64,000 nucleotides of DNA from Oscillatoriaceae cyanobacterium Prado104 (GTDB lineage Bacteria > Cyanobacteriota > Cyanobacteriia > Cyanobacteriales > Microcoleaceae): positions 82,983 to 146,982 of the forward strand of contig JALOON010000010.1 of the NCBI GenBank assembly GCA_025454405.1. Direction: 5' to 3'. Of the stretch, positions 36,964-47,085 are shown one piece after another. The position numbers and the translations under genes were made by a program. The stretch's first letter is position 1; the number at the start of each line of letters is the position of its first letter. Below the pieces are notes generated by a model, which saw nothing but the letters and a program-made list of their open reading frames with translations, made no database searches and had not been told where the DNA came from.

Positions 36964-37566
36964 ATGATAGCAAAGGGCATAGAAGTCTTAGATGAGGATG
37001 CTGAATTTTTCCCAGATGGATCGGTTCGCGATGCTAAGCTTGCCCGCAATACAGCGATCCAAGACATACCCTGTATGGGCGATCGCAGTGTAGTGTTTTT
37101 TCCCTCGGGAAGGCTGAAACTCTGCTGGCTATCTCAAACAACAGTTTTAGACGGTATTCCTTGCCCCGAAGATCGTATAGTCTATCTCCATGAAAATGGT
37201 CGGTTGCTGAATGCTTCGCTAGCTTCTGAAGTTCAAATAGATGGAGTTTTGTACCCGTCAAATAGCCGTTTGACTTTTGATGAAACTGGCAAATTATTGG
37301 AGTATTCCCAGGAACTAGACGCAGATCGAATAATTGAGGGATTTCCTTGCAGTTCGCTGTTTAATGTGTGGCGGTATGCTGGGGGTAAACCCAGTGTAGT
37401 CGTGCTATCTGCTGTACATTCGATCGGCCCACAAGAATATCCGCGCGGTGCCGAGTTGTTTTTAGATGAAAATGGAGAAGTTATCGACTGGTATTCTGTA
37501 GATGTGGATTCGGGAAATCTTTACAAACAGCGATCGTATGGCGTATTTGAAGTATCATGGTTGTAA
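36964..37566 (+). CDS. Repeat-containing hypothetical protein (MORN/YwqK-like variant)
   Basis: The 200-residue protein is built of about four or five repeats of a roughly 20-24 residue beta-hairpin. Each ends in a pattern such as IPCMGDRSVVFFPSGRLKLC, IPCPEDRIVYLHENGRLLNA and VLYPSNSRLTFDETGKLLEY. This recalls the MORN-variant repeats of YwqK-type antitoxins. Function is not known; no signal peptide was seen. I prefer the ATG at 36964 over the GTG at 36925, because the latter lies inside a palindromic repeat, and AGAAGGA precedes the ATG. Confidence 0.78.
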   Translation: MIAKGIEVLDEDAEFFPDGSVRDAKLARNTAIQDIPCMGDRSVVFFPSGRLKLCWLSQTTVLDGIPCPEDRIVYLHENGRLLNASLASEVQIDGVLYPSNSRLTFDETGKLLEYSQELDADRIIEGFPCSSLFNVWRYAGGKPSVVVLSAVHSIGPQEYPRGAELFLDENGEVIDWYSVDVDSGNLYKQRSYGVFEVSWL

Positions 37567-37624
37567 AAAAATGCAATCGAAATCTTTGAACTAACCAGCA
37601 CTTTTAAACGCGCAAATCCTCCCG

Positions 37625-38476
37625 ATGATTATCCCGCAACTCGCCATTCCTCCAGGCTACCGCCCCCAAGCCCCCGACACCAGTGCCGAAAATGATGCCC
37701 TAGAATTTTACCTGCTCAGACAGCGATCGAACGCAGAGCGCCTGTCAATGGGAGCAGCCATGACTCGCAGCGCCCGCCACCTATCTCTGCATTGTTTGAG
37801 CCGCCAATTTGCCAATTTATCCCCGCAACAATTAGCTCAAAAAATAGCATTAGCTTGGCTTCAGGAAAACTGCCCGCCTAACTTCACCCCCGCTGACAAT
37901 CCTATGAGTTGGATTCAAGATTCAACGCTGCTAGCGCTGCAACTTCACGGCATTTTAGAAAGTTTGGCAATTCCCTACTACATCACCGGTGGAGTGGCTG
38001 CAATTGCCTATGGAGAGCCGCGCACCACGCGAGATTTGGATGTCGCGATCGCACTTTCACCAACTGCAATCGACTCTTTAGTAGAGGCTTTAGAACTTAA
38101 TGGCTTTTACGTTCCCGGCGTCGAAGATATTCGCTCCGGGCGGATGCCAACTTTGGGAATTACTCACATTGAAACTATTTCTCGCGCTGATTTGATGGTG
38201 GCTGGTGCGAGCGAATTCGAGCGATTGAAATTCGATCGCAGGCGGGCGATCGAAATGCCGGAAGGCGGATATTTGTACTTTATATCTCCCGAAGATTTGG
38301 TGCTGGCAAAATTAGCGTGGGGGTGTAATTCCCGATCGGAAAAACAATGGCGCGATGTTTTGGGAATCCTCAAAGTGCAGGCCGAAACTCTCGATCGAGC
38401 CTATTTAATAGAGTGGGCGGGACGCTTGGATATTGCGGTAGATTTAGCTCGCGCTTTAACTGAAGCAGGAATTTAA
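37625..38476 (+). CDS. Nucleotidyltransferase-fold protein (AbiEii-like)
   Basis: The 283-residue protein has a polymerase beta-type nucleotidyltransferase core at about residues 105-230: IPYYITGGVAAIAYGEPRTTRDLDVAIAL, with the GG...DLD metal-binding motif intact, then SPEDLVLAKLAWG near the end of the core, as in AbiEii/MenT-type toxins and DUF6036 proteins. An N-terminal helical extension of about 95 residues is unusual. No AbiEi-like antitoxin is adjacent. It could be a toxin, a tRNA-modifying enzyme or a kanamycin-type transferase relative. Confidence 0.8.
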   Translation: MIIPQLAIPPGYRPQAPDTSAENDALEFYLLRQRSNAERLSMGAAMTRSARHLSLHCLSRQFANLSPQQLAQKIALAWLQENCPPNFTPADNPMSWIQDSTLLALQLHGILESLAIPYYITGGVAAIAYGEPRTTRDLDVAIALSPTAIDSLVEALELNGFYVPGVEDIRSGRMPTLGITHIETISRADLMVAGASEFERLKFDRRRAIEMPEGGYLYFISPEDLVLAKLAWGCNSRSEKQWRDVLGILKVQAETLDRAYLIEWAGRLDIAVDLARALTEAGI

Positions 38477-38621
38477 TTTACGATTGGTTACTACTCATTG
38501 AGACGCGCTATAACAGGATAGCTCGGGCGAACGCTAACGATATGTTTAAGGGTTTGCTGGCAAAAAATTAATCTAGTGATAAACTAATAAAAGACTCACC
38601 AAGCGGTATTGAAAGAATCAA

Positions 38622-39062
38622 ATGGAAGTTACCTTAGCTGGTCTGGAAAACTTGGAAGAAGTGGCAGAATTATTCGATATGTATCGTGTTTTTTACAATC
38701 AAACTTCAAACCTTGAAGCAGCCCGACATTTCCTCCAAGAACGCCTTCAAGCCAAGGATTCAACTATCTTCATCGCGCGCGATCGTGATTGTGGAGTTGG
38801 ATTCACCCAGCTTTATCCCAGTTTTTCTTCGGTATCGATGAAACCGATCTGGATTTTAAACGATCTGTTTGTCAAACAATCGCACCGCCAGCAGGGAGTT
38901 GGCAAATTACTCCTCGGTGCTGCAGAGAACTATGCTAGAGAAACAGGAGCAGTCAGAATTATTTTGGCGACTCAAATTTCTAACATGGCAGCCCAAGCTC
39001 TTTACGAGTCGCTAGGATACAATAAAGATCGAGAATTTTACCACTACGCGATGCAATTATAA
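38622..39062 (+). CDS. GNAT-family N-acetyltransferase
   Basis: The 146-residue protein transfers an acetyl group from acetyl-CoA. The acetyl-CoA binding motif is LFVKQSHRQQGVGKLLLGAAENYAR at about residues 85-110, and the C-terminal LYESLGYNKDREFYHYAMQL matches the GNAT end. The substrate cannot be read from sequence. It follows the nucleotidyltransferase gene by about 145 bases with its own spacer, so cotranscription is uncertain. Confidence 0.9.
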   Translation: MEVTLAGLENLEEVAELFDMYRVFYNQTSNLEAARHFLQERLQAKDSTIFIARDRDCGVGFTQLYPSFSSVSMKPIWILNDLFVKQSHRQQGVGKLLLGAAENYARETGAVRIILATQISNMAAQALYESLGYNKDREFYHYAMQL

Positions 39063-39100
39063 CAGATTATATCGCGTTAGAACGACCGCGATCGGATTAG

Positions 39101-39156
39101 TTTGTAGTGAGGACTTTAGTCCTTAAAATATGCGGAATAAAGTCCTCACTACAAAC
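39101..39156. repeat. GGACTTTAGTCC-family inverted pair
   Basis: TTTGTAGTGAGGACTTTAGT and AAAGTCCTCACTACAAAC; it sits between the convergent GNAT and queC genes and could serve as a two-way terminator. Confidence 0.75.
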
Positions 39157-39165
39157 CGATTTTGT

Positions 39166-39846
39166 TTAAACAGCAGCATAAGGAACCGGATCTTGCAATC
39201 CTAATTCTGCAAAAGCTGCCAGTCGCAGCCGGCAAGCATCGCAAACGCCGCACGCGCTTTCACCACTTGCGTAACAAGACCAAGTTTGCTCCCAAGGAAC
39301 TCCCAATTTGTTGCCCAATTGCACGATCTCTGTTTTTTTCATGTCGATTAAAGGCGTGACAATCTTAATCGGATTTCCTTCCCTACCCTGCTTGGTTCCC
39401 AAGCGAAAAACTTCCTGCATCGCTTGGATGTAATCGGGGCGGCAGTCGGGATAACCGGAATAATCTAAAGCGTTGACGCCGATGTAAATTCGATCGGCTT
39501 CGAGGGTTTCCGCCCAGGCGAGGGCAAAGCTGAGAAAGATGGTATTTCTGGCAGGAACGTAGGTAATCGGGATGTTTTGAGACATTTCTGCTAAAGTGCG
39601 TTTTTTCGGCAATTCCAGTCGCTTGTCTGTCAGTGCCGAACCGCCCCACACGGTTAAATCGCAGTTGACTATTTGATGCACTTTAACACCAGCAGAAAGC
39701 GCGATCGACTTTGCTGATTCTAACTCCCGTCGGTGTCTTTGTTGGTAGTCAAAGGAAATCGCGTAGCACTCGCAACCGTCGGCTTTTGCTTGGTACAAAA
39801 TCGTTGAGGAATCCAATCCTCCAGATAGTAAAATAACTGCTTTCAC
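39166..39846 (-). CDS. queC: 7-cyano-7-deazaguanine synthase
   Basis: The 226-residue QueC converts 7-carboxy-7-deazaguanine to preQ0 with ATP and ammonia, in the queuosine route. The PP-loop ATP motif is LLSGGLDSST at residues 6-15. The zinc-binding cysteines lie in SCYASGESACGVCDACRLR near the C-terminus. VPARNTIFLSFALAWAE and the DCRPDYIQAMQ region are family-typical. Length fits. No other queuosine genes are nearby. Confidence 0.96.
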   Translation of the reverse strand: MKAVILLSGGLDSSTILYQAKADGCECYAISFDYQQRHRRELESAKSIALSAGVKVHQIVNCDLTVWGGSALTDKRLELPKKRTLAEMSQNIPITYVPARNTIFLSFALAWAETLEADRIYIGVNALDYSGYPDCRPDYIQAMQEVFRLGTKQGREGNPIKIVTPLIDMKKTEIVQLGNKLGVPWEQTWSCYASGESACGVCDACRLRLAAFAELGLQDPVPYAAV

Positions 39847-40289
39847 TTAAAATAACCTCGAAGGAATGAACTTCTATATTTCTAGCAAGTTTGCAGTAGC
39901 TGCCGTAGGGAATTATACCTTGGTAACAGCCTGTTGGCAAAGGACTTTAGTCCTTCTGCAGAGTCAAGTCCGCACTACGAACTAATCTTATCGCGTTCGA
40001 TCGAACGGAGTCGAGCGCTTTCGATCGAAACGTTTTGTAGTAAGGACTAAAGTCCTTCTGCGGACTCAAGTCCGCACTACGAACTAATCTTATTGAGGCA
40101 AGATGTTAGTTGAAACCGACTAAAAAATCCCACATTTTCAAGTGATGCTTTCAGTCCTCTCGATCGAGGACTTTCGCTATGAGACAGGGGCCGAGCGTTG
40201 CGGAGGGTTGCAACCCCTGTCGGACTCGAAATAGATGCAGCAAATTAGTATTGGCTCGATCGACCATTAATATGTTAGCCCAACAACCG
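39847..40289. repeat. Intergenic region with two GGACT repeats and a two-hairpin element
   Basis: Positions 39938-39981 and 40034-40084 are GGACTTTAGTCC-type repeats, and 40153-40225 (minus orientation) is the second copy of the two-hairpin 3-prime element. No gene was found. Confidence 0.75.
40153..40225 (-). repeat. Two-hairpin 3-prime element, copy 2
   Basis: It begins 64 bases past the sppA stop in sense orientation. Hairpin 1 has arms GACAGGGG and CCCCTGTC with a long G/C-rich loop, and hairpin 2 has arms GTCCTC and GAGGAC. The linker TCATAGCGAAA matches copy 1 at 8557. Confidence 0.65.
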
Positions 40290-42107
40290 TCAATCAATCC
40301 GCAAATTGAACGGCAAGCGAGCGTATATTCCCTGCGGGTCGTTCATCGATTTAAGTACAGCAAAATCCTCCTGCATTTTCTTAAATTCAGCGGTTAGCGG
40401 GTCTAATTTTGGTTCGGAAGCAATGCGAACTCCCGAGATTTTTTCTAAAAGTCGCTCTTCAAAAGTGCGGCGTTTCGGATACTCTTGCAATTGCCAATCA
40501 TCTCCCAGTTTAGCTTGTTTTGCCGCTTCTTTAACAGCATCTTCCAGACCGCCAATTTCATCGACCAAGCCCAATTTTTTCGCGCTTGTACCAGACCAAA
40601 CTCGGCCTTGAGCAATTTCCTGTACCTTGTTTTTCGGCAGTTTGCGGGATTGCGCGACTTTGGTAATAAACCGATCGTAAATGCGATCGACTATGCGCTG
40701 AATGTTTGCTAATTCTTGAGGGGTTTTCGGGCGGGAAATCGTGTTATTATCGGCAAAGCGAGCTGTTTTCACTACGTCCCAAGTCAAGCCGTTGTTAGCA
40801 GCTAAATTTTGGACGTTAAGCAGCATTCCAAAAACCCCGATCGAACCTGTAATTGTATTGGGTTCGGCAAATATTTTGTTGGAACCCATCGCAATCCAAT
40901 AACCGCCGGAAGCTGCTAAATTGCCCATAGAAACTACCACGGGTTTTTTCTGGCGAGTCAGCACTACTTCGCGTCCGATTACTTCTGCTGCCGTAGCGCT
41001 GCCGCCGGGACTGTTGATGCGCAAAACGACGGATTTGATATCATTATCTTCTCTAATTTTGCGCAGTTCTGATGCAATGCGATCGCCCCCTACTTGATTC
41101 GGGCCGCCTTCCCCATCTACAATCTCGCCTTCGGCATAAATCACGGCAATTTGATTCTTGCTTTGGGCGCTAGCAGACTTTTTGCCATCGGCAACTTTCG
41201 CGTAATTTTTCAAACTAATTTGTCTGAAAGATTTATCCTTGGTATCCGTTCCTGTGAGCTGCTTAAGTTCGGTTGCAATTTCGTCAAAATATGCAACTCG
41301 ATCGACTAATTTATTTTTGAGCGCTTCATCAGCCATTAAAGTTCCGCCGTTGTCGGCAATTGTTTGCAGTTGGGGAACAGTTAATTTGCGGTTCGGTCCG
41401 ACAGTTTGCAGGTATTCTCCCCAAATATCTCCGAGCAATTTTTGAGTTTGCTGGCGATTTTCAGGACTCATTTTTTTGAGTACAAACGGTTCGACAGCGG
41501 ATTTGTATTTGCCGACGCGAGTCACTTGCACTCCTACGCCGTATTTTTCCAAAGCGCCTGTCAAAAACATTGCTTGGCTGCTCAAACCGTTAATTTCCAA
41601 AGTACCGTAAGGATTGATTGCAATTGTATTAGCAACGGAACCGAGATAATAATCTCGTTCGTTCCAATCCATATCGTAAGCAAAAATGGTTTTTTTGGCA
41701 TCTCGGAAGCGCTGCAAGGCCGATCGCACTTCTTTGAGATTTGCCAGCCCGCTTGCGCCGGAATCGGAATTTCCTTCTAGATAAATTCCGACTATTTTCG
41801 GGTCTTTTTTAGCAGATTCGATCGAGTCTAAAACCGTCCGCAAAGTAACAGTACCCGCGTCTTCTTCGGAAAGTGCTTCTTGCAGCGCAGCCCCGGTACT
41901 GCGATTGGGTTTGCTGTCGGTAATATTTAAAGAAAGGTCTAATACTAATACAGACTTATCTTTAACTTGCGGGCCTGCTTCTTTAGAAGACGATGCAGCC
42001 GCAAATATCAGGAACATCAGCCCACCCAATCCTATACTGCCGATGAGCATCAGTCCTAGGAAGGTTCCTAGCAAACTTGCCAAGGTATACTTTAGGAAAT
42101 CTTTCAT
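40290..42107 (-). CDS. sppA: Signal peptide peptidase SppA
   Basis: This is a 605-residue, long-form SppA (67K type) membrane serine protease that breaks down signal peptides left in the membrane. One N-terminal helix (residues about 7-38) anchors it. The catalytic pair is visible: Lys202 in RVGKYKSAVEPF and Ser400 in GNLAASGGYWIAMG, in the two tandem ClpP-fold domains. SDSGASGLANLKEVRSAL and RVWSGTSAKKLGLVDEIGGLEDA are family signatures. It has a phosphatase-unrelated, self-compartmentalised fold and is usually tetrameric. A two-hairpin element lies just downstream. Confidence 0.95.
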   Translation of the reverse strand: MKDFLKYTLASLLGTFLGLMLIGSIGLGGLMFLIFAAASSSKEAGPQVKDKSVLVLDLSLNITDSKPNRSTGAALQEALSEEDAGTVTLRTVLDSIESAKKDPKIVGIYLEGNSDSGASGLANLKEVRSALQRFRDAKKTIFAYDMDWNERDYYLGSVANTIAINPYGTLEINGLSSQAMFLTGALEKYGVGVQVTRVGKYKSAVEPFVLKKMSPENRQQTQKLLGDIWGEYLQTVGPNRKLTVPQLQTIADNGGTLMADEALKNKLVDRVAYFDEIATELKQLTGTDTKDKSFRQISLKNYAKVADGKKSASAQSKNQIAVIYAEGEIVDGEGGPNQVGGDRIASELRKIREDNDIKSVVLRINSPGGSATAAEVIGREVVLTRQKKPVVVSMGNLAASGGYWIAMGSNKIFAEPNTITGSIGVFGMLLNVQNLAANNGLTWDVVKTARFADNNTISRPKTPQELANIQRIVDRIYDRFITKVAQSRKLPKNKVQEIAQGRVWSGTSAKKLGLVDEIGGLEDAVKEAAKQAKLGDDWQLQEYPKRRTFEERLLEKISGVRIASEPKLDPLTAEFKKMQEDFAVLKSMNDPQGIYARLPFNLRID

Positions 42108-42142
42108 TAGATGATAGGTAATAGGTAATTGGTAATTGGTAA

Positions 42143-42223
42143 GGAGTTTTGAGTTTTAAATTTTGAGTTTTGAGTTAAAGACAGTTCTTAATTCAAAACT
42201 CAAAACTCAAAACTTAGAACTCC
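42143..42223. repeat. AACTCAAAACTC-family hairpin
   Basis: GGAGTTTTGAGTTTTAAATT and the complementary AATTCAAAACTCAAAACTCA flank AAAGACAGTTCTTAA. Copies also lie at 2058, 3117, 13386 and 53625. Confidence 0.8.
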
Positions 42224-42254
42224 CGAAAACTGTCAACAGTTAACTGACATACTT

Positions 42255-43301
42255 TTATCTTAGCGTTTCCAAAACTCCAGAGTGCTTTAACTCGTACAGA
42301 TTGGCGCAGCCCGTACAGAACATCGCCGTGGCGATTTCTGCAATCAAAACCTCAACCAGCATTTCCAAAGCTGAGACTGATTGGGCCGCTGCTTGCAAAA
42401 ACGGCCGCGCCAACCCCGCCACATCCGCGCCGAGGGCGAGGGCTTTGGCTGCATCCAAGCCGTTTTGCAAGCCTCCGGAAGCTATTAGCGGAACTTCCGA
42501 CGAAACTTTTCTCACGCCGACAATGCACTCGGCTGTGGGGATTCCCCAATCGGCAAAAGTTGCGCCCAAGCGGCGCTGTTTCGCATCTTTTGCCCGTTCT
42601 CCTTCTATTTTCGCCCAAGAAGTGCCCCCGGCTCCAGCAACATCTATGGCGGCTACTCCTGCAGCGAGCAATTTCTTTGCCATTGCTGCGGAAATGCCGT
42701 TGCCGACTTCTTTAGCAATTACGGGTACTGCGAGTTCGCCGCACAATTTAGCAATTTTATCTAGCAATCCTTTAAAGTTAGTATCGCCTTCGGTTTGAAC
42801 GCATTCTTGCAGGGGATTGAGGTGCAAAATTAAGGCGTCGGCTTCGAGGAGGTCGATAATTCTTTGGCACTGTTCGAGACCGAAATTGTAGTTTAATTGT
42901 ACGGCTCCGATGTTGGCAAATAGCAGAATGTCTGGCGCTCGATCGCGCACGGCAAATGTCGCCCCAAGTTGGGGATTTTCGATCGCGATTCTCTGGGAAC
43001 CTACGCCCATTGCTAGTTTGTATTTTTGAGCGACATCGGCGAGGCGGTAGTTGATGGTTTGGGCGAGTTCCGTGCCGCCTGTCATGGAGGAAATTAGCAG
43101 GGGCGCGCCCAATCTTTTGCCGAGGAAGATTGAGGTTAAATCGATGCTTGTGCGATCGATCTCTGGCAAGCAACAGTGGGTGAAACGGTAGCGATCGAGA
43201 CCGCTGGTGGTTTCGCGAAATTGTACGTCTTCTTCGAGGCAAATTCGCAGGTGGTCGGCTTTGCGGGTTTCGGTTTGCGATGGGGAAATTGGTAAATTCA
43301 C
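42255..43301 (-). CDS. fni: Type 2 isopentenyl-diphosphate delta-isomerase
   Basis: The 348-residue FMN-dependent enzyme interconverts isopentenyl and dimethylallyl diphosphate for carotenoids, quinones and phytol. Motifs: [82 protein letters not shown] and [27 protein letters not shown]. These are FMN- and substrate-binding residues and look complete. Cyanobacteria typically use this type 2 form. It is adjacent to, but not clearly cotranscribed with, sppA. Confidence 0.96.
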   Translation of the reverse strand: MNLPISPSQTETRKADHLRICLEEDVQFRETTSGLDRYRFTHCCLPEIDRTSIDLTSIFLGKRLGAPLLISSMTGGTELAQTINYRLADVAQKYKLAMGVGSQRIAIENPQLGATFAVRDRAPDILLFANIGAVQLNYNFGLEQCQRIIDLLEADALILHLNPLQECVQTEGDTNFKGLLDKIAKLCGELAVPVIAKEVGNGISAAMAKKLLAAGVAAIDVAGAGGTSWAKIEGERAKDAKQRRLGATFADWGIPTAECIVGVRKVSSEVPLIASGGLQNGLDAAKALALGADVAGLARPFLQAAAQSVSALEMLVEVLIAEIATAMFCTGCANLYELKHSGVLETLR

Positions 43302-43654
43302 AGCGACAATTTGAGCGAATGTTTTGTATTGGGAATACAGTTGTTTTTATGAACCGCAGAGGACACAGAGGACACAGAGAGAGAACAGGGAGTCGATTGC
43401 TGAGATTTGAGAGATAAATTAACCATAATCCTGTAGGGGCGGGTTCGCCAACAATATTTGACAATAATTGACAATCTCAAAAAACCTGCCCCCACCCCAC
43501 CTTAAATTTCCATGTACCTGTTGTTAAGATACAGGCGGTCTCGCCAACCATACATGACAACAATCTCCAATCTCAAAAACCCGCCCCCGCCCCACCTTAA
43601 ATTTCCATGTACCTCTCTAATGTAACTCTTGTAAGATACAACAAGGGTTTAAGA
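43302..43654. repeat. Intergenic repeat region
   Basis: Positions 43351-43385 hold a GAACCGCAGAGGACACAGAG element. Positions 43432-43595 hold two direct GCGGGTT-type hairpin units (GGGGCGGGTTCGCC and GGCGGTCTCGCC, each with ACCTGCCCCCACCCCACCTT or similar), sharing ACCTTAAATTTCCATGTACC. No gene was found. Confidence 0.7.
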
Positions 43655-44338
43655 TTATCCGGGCACAGTCATCGGAACGCCGTTATCTGAGGGTTTTAAC
43701 TTTAGCAAAAATGGAACTGCTTTTTGCACCCAGGCTTTGACAGGCGTGTAATTTTTCGCTGATTCTCCGAAAGATATTTCTAACATATCCGTGTGAATTA
43801 TACCGGGATTTAAAGGAATTGCTGCCATGCCTCGGGGCAGTTCTTGGGCGAGAGCTCTTGTCAATCCTTCTACGGCCCATTTGGTCGCGCAGTATGGTGC
43901 AACTTCCGGCGATGTTGACCTCCCCCAACCGGAACTGAAGTTAACAATAATTCCGCTGTTTCTCGCAACCATCGCAGGTACGAAGTGGCGGATTGTATTT
44001 GCCGTTCCTTTAATATTAACATCTATTACCTCGGAAAATTCTTCGCTGCTAATTTCCCAAAGCGTACCTAAGTGATTGGTTAAAGCTGCATTGTTAATCA
44101 GCAAGTCGGGAGGCGAATAATTGGCGAGGATTTCTTGCGCCCAAGCTTGCATTTGAGAGTCGCTGGCTACATCTGCGCAAGTAAAATGATGGGGCAAACT
44201 GTATCTACTGTTAAGTCTTTCCACTGCTGCGGGAGAACGGGCGCAGCCTAAAACTGTATGTCCCAATTCAATAAATTTTTCGGTCATGGCAAGACCTAGA
44301 CCGCGACTGACACCTGTAATTACAATTAATTTTGTCAT
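43655..44338 (-). CDS. Short-chain dehydrogenase/reductase
   Basis: The 227-residue SDR enzyme has the NAD(P)-binding TGVSRGLGLAMTEKF (glycine motif, residues 7-21), DLLINNAALTN, and the active-site pair in SSGWGRS...YCATKWAVEGL (Tyr and Lys in YxxxK). Arg and Ser after the first beta strand favour NADPH. The substrate is unknown. It is divergent from frmA, which lies about 100 bases away, so the two promoters share one spacer. Confidence 0.93.
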   Translation of the reverse strand: MTKLIVITGVSRGLGLAMTEKFIELGHTVLGCARSPAAVERLNSRYSLPHHFTCADVASDSQMQAWAQEILANYSPPDLLINNAALTNHLGTLWEISSEEFSEVIDVNIKGTANTIRHFVPAMVARNSGIIVNFSSGWGRSTSPEVAPYCATKWAVEGLTRALAQELPRGMAAIPLNPGIIHTDMLEISFGESAKNYTPVKAWVQKAVPFLLKLKPSDNGVPMTVPG

Positions 44339-44416
44339 GGATCTGCTGCAATGTTGGCATTAAGTAATATAATACATAAATCTCAAATCAAAAAACATCT
44401 CAAATCCCAAATTTAA

Positions 44417-45547
<1,131 letters not shown>

Positions 45548-45551
45548 AATT

Positions 45552-45807
45552 GTGAAGGAAGAAGGAAGAAGGAAGAAGGAAGAAGGAAGAAGGAAGAGGA
45601 AAGAATTAACTGGTTTAACTGGTTCCTAGGCTCTGCCTGGGAACCCAGATCTGGAGGCTCTGCCTCGTGAGGTCCAGTCGAGGCAGAGCCTCTGGATCTG
45701 CGTTACCAGGCTTCAGCCTGGTAACGAGTAACACGAGTAACAACGAGTTTAACTGGTTCCTAGGCTCTGCCTGGGAACCCAGATCTAGAGGCTCTGCCTC
45801 GCGAGGT
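45552..45807. repeat. GGAAGAA heptamers plus GAGGCAGAGCC array
   Basis: Positions 45552-45602 contain tandem 7-base GGAAGAA units, like the short tandemly repeated repetitive sequences known in cyanobacteria. Positions 45621-45807 hold two near-identical TTCCTAGGCTCTGCCTGGGA blocks with GAGGCTCTGCCTC palindromes. It separates frmA from its functional partner. Confidence 0.8.
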
Positions 45808-45838
45808 CTAAATGAGTAATTACCAATTATCAATCACC

Positions 45839-46690
45839 ATGTCCGACTCTCTCAAACTAGAAAAACAACATAAAAGCTTTGGCGGCAAACTCGGCTTTTA
45901 CAGCCATCAATCCTCAACCTGCAACAGCGAAATGAAATTCGCCGTTTACCAACCGCCGCAAGCCGAATTTCAACCCGTACCGATCCTCTATTTCCTATCA
46001 GGATTAACCTGCACCGAAGAAAACTTTATGGCAAAAGCAGGGGCGCAACAATTTGCAGCAAAACACGGATTAATGCTCGTTGCACCCGATACCAGCCCGC
46101 GCAATACAGGGATTCCCGGCGAGGATGACGATTGGGATCTGGGAAGCGGTGCGGGTTTTTATATAAATGCGACAGCCGCACCTTGGAATTCTCACTATCA
46201 AATGTACAGTTATGTGGTTGAAGAATTGCCTGATTTAATCGCCAAAAACTTTCCCGCAATCCCGGAAAAACAGGGAATTTTCGGTCATTCAATGGGCGGA
46301 CACGGGGCTTTAATTTGCGCTTTAAAAAATTGCGATCGCTACCTTTCAGTTTCCGCTTTTGCGCCTATTTGCGCGCCAACGCGCAGCCCTTGGGGACAAA
46401 AAATCTTCTCGAACTATCTCGGGGGCGATCGAGAGAATTGGCGCATTTGGGACGCTAGTGAATTGATGCTGGGAACTCACTACACTCGCCCGATTTTGAT
46501 TGATTGCGGTGCTGCTGATTCCTATCTTGCTGAGGGGCAATTGTTGCCGGAAGCTTTCGCAGATGCCTGCGCGAAATCGGGACAGCCGCTAACTTTAAGA
46601 ATGCAGGAAGGTTTCGATCACAGCTATTATTTTGTGGCGAGTTTTATGGAAGATCACATTCAGCATCATGCTGCTGCTTTGTGCGATTGA
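45839..46690 (+). CDS. fghA: S-formylglutathione hydrolase
   Basis: The 283-residue alpha/beta hydrolase of the esterase D family splits S-formylglutathione to formate and glutathione, completing formaldehyde detoxification with the preceding frmA. The nucleophile is Ser151 in GHSMGGHGAL. Other family features are FLSGLTCTEENFMAKAGAQ, DTSPRNTGIPGEDDDWDLGSGAGFY and the catalytic His in EGFDHSYYF. The longest frame begins at 45812, but its first nine residues come from a simple AATTACCAATTATCAA repeat, so the ATG at 45839 is chosen. Confidence 0.95.
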   Translation: MSDSLKLEKQHKSFGGKLGFYSHQSSTCNSEMKFAVYQPPQAEFQPVPILYFLSGLTCTEENFMAKAGAQQFAAKHGLMLVAPDTSPRNTGIPGEDDDWDLGSGAGFYINATAAPWNSHYQMYSYVVEELPDLIAKNFPAIPEKQGIFGHSMGGHGALICALKNCDRYLSVSAFAPICAPTRSPWGQKIFSNYLGGDRENWRIWDASELMLGTHYTRPILIDCGAADSYLAEGQLLPEAFADACAKSGQPLTLRMQEGFDHSYYFVASFMEDHIQHHAAALCD

Positions 46691-46746
46691 AACTTGTTCA
46701 ATTAACGCGATATCGCTAGGGACACGGCACTGCTACGTCCTTGAAA

Positions 46747-46799
46747 AGAAGGACTGAAGTCCTCACTACGAAACAGTTTGTAGTAAGGACTTTAGTCCT
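46747..46799. repeat. GGACTTTAGTCC-family pair at the TPR gene end
   Basis: GGACTGAAGTCCTCACTACG and TAGTAAGGACTTTAGTCCTT. Its right end encodes the last residues and stop codon of the TPR gene. A nearby GGGACACGGCACTGC half-palindrome at about 46707 belongs to another family. Confidence 0.75.
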
Positions 46800-47085
46800 T
46801 CCACCTAAGTTCATTGTGCAGCGAACCCCAGGAGACTAAAAGCATATCAGCTATTTGCGATTGTCCTCTAGCTCTGTAAATATCCATAGCTTTCTCAAAA
46901 TCTTCAATTCCTCCCCGCAGATCTCCAATGGCAGATCGAGTATTAGCACGAGCCATATAAGCTTCTACAAAGTCAGGATTGAGATTAATTGCTTGAGTAA
47001 AAGCTTCAGATGCTTCTTGATACAGGCGTTTGCGACCGAGGTCGAATCCTTGTTCGTAATATTCTTGAGCTTCCATCGCATTCAT
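46792..47085 (-). CDS. Small TPR protein
   Basis: The 97-residue protein has two TPR motifs: AYEQGFDLGRKRLYQEASEAFTQAINLNPD-like and VEAYMARANTRSAIGDLRGGIEDFEKAMDIYRARG. It is likely a protein-binding adaptor. The start overlaps the stop of the aspartic protease gene by four bases, so the two are translationally coupled. The terminal RWKD and stop are encoded by a dispersed repeat, which suggests that the original end was lost. Confidence 0.85.
   Translation of the reverse strand: MNAMEAQEYYEQGFDLGRKRLYQEASEAFTQAINLNPDFVEAYMARANTRSAIGDLRGGIEDFEKAMDIYRARGQSQIADMLLVSWGSLHNELRWKD

Noticed and set aside
42301..42798. 165-residue frame opposite fni
   Set aside because: It lies fully inside a well-supported gene on the other strand.
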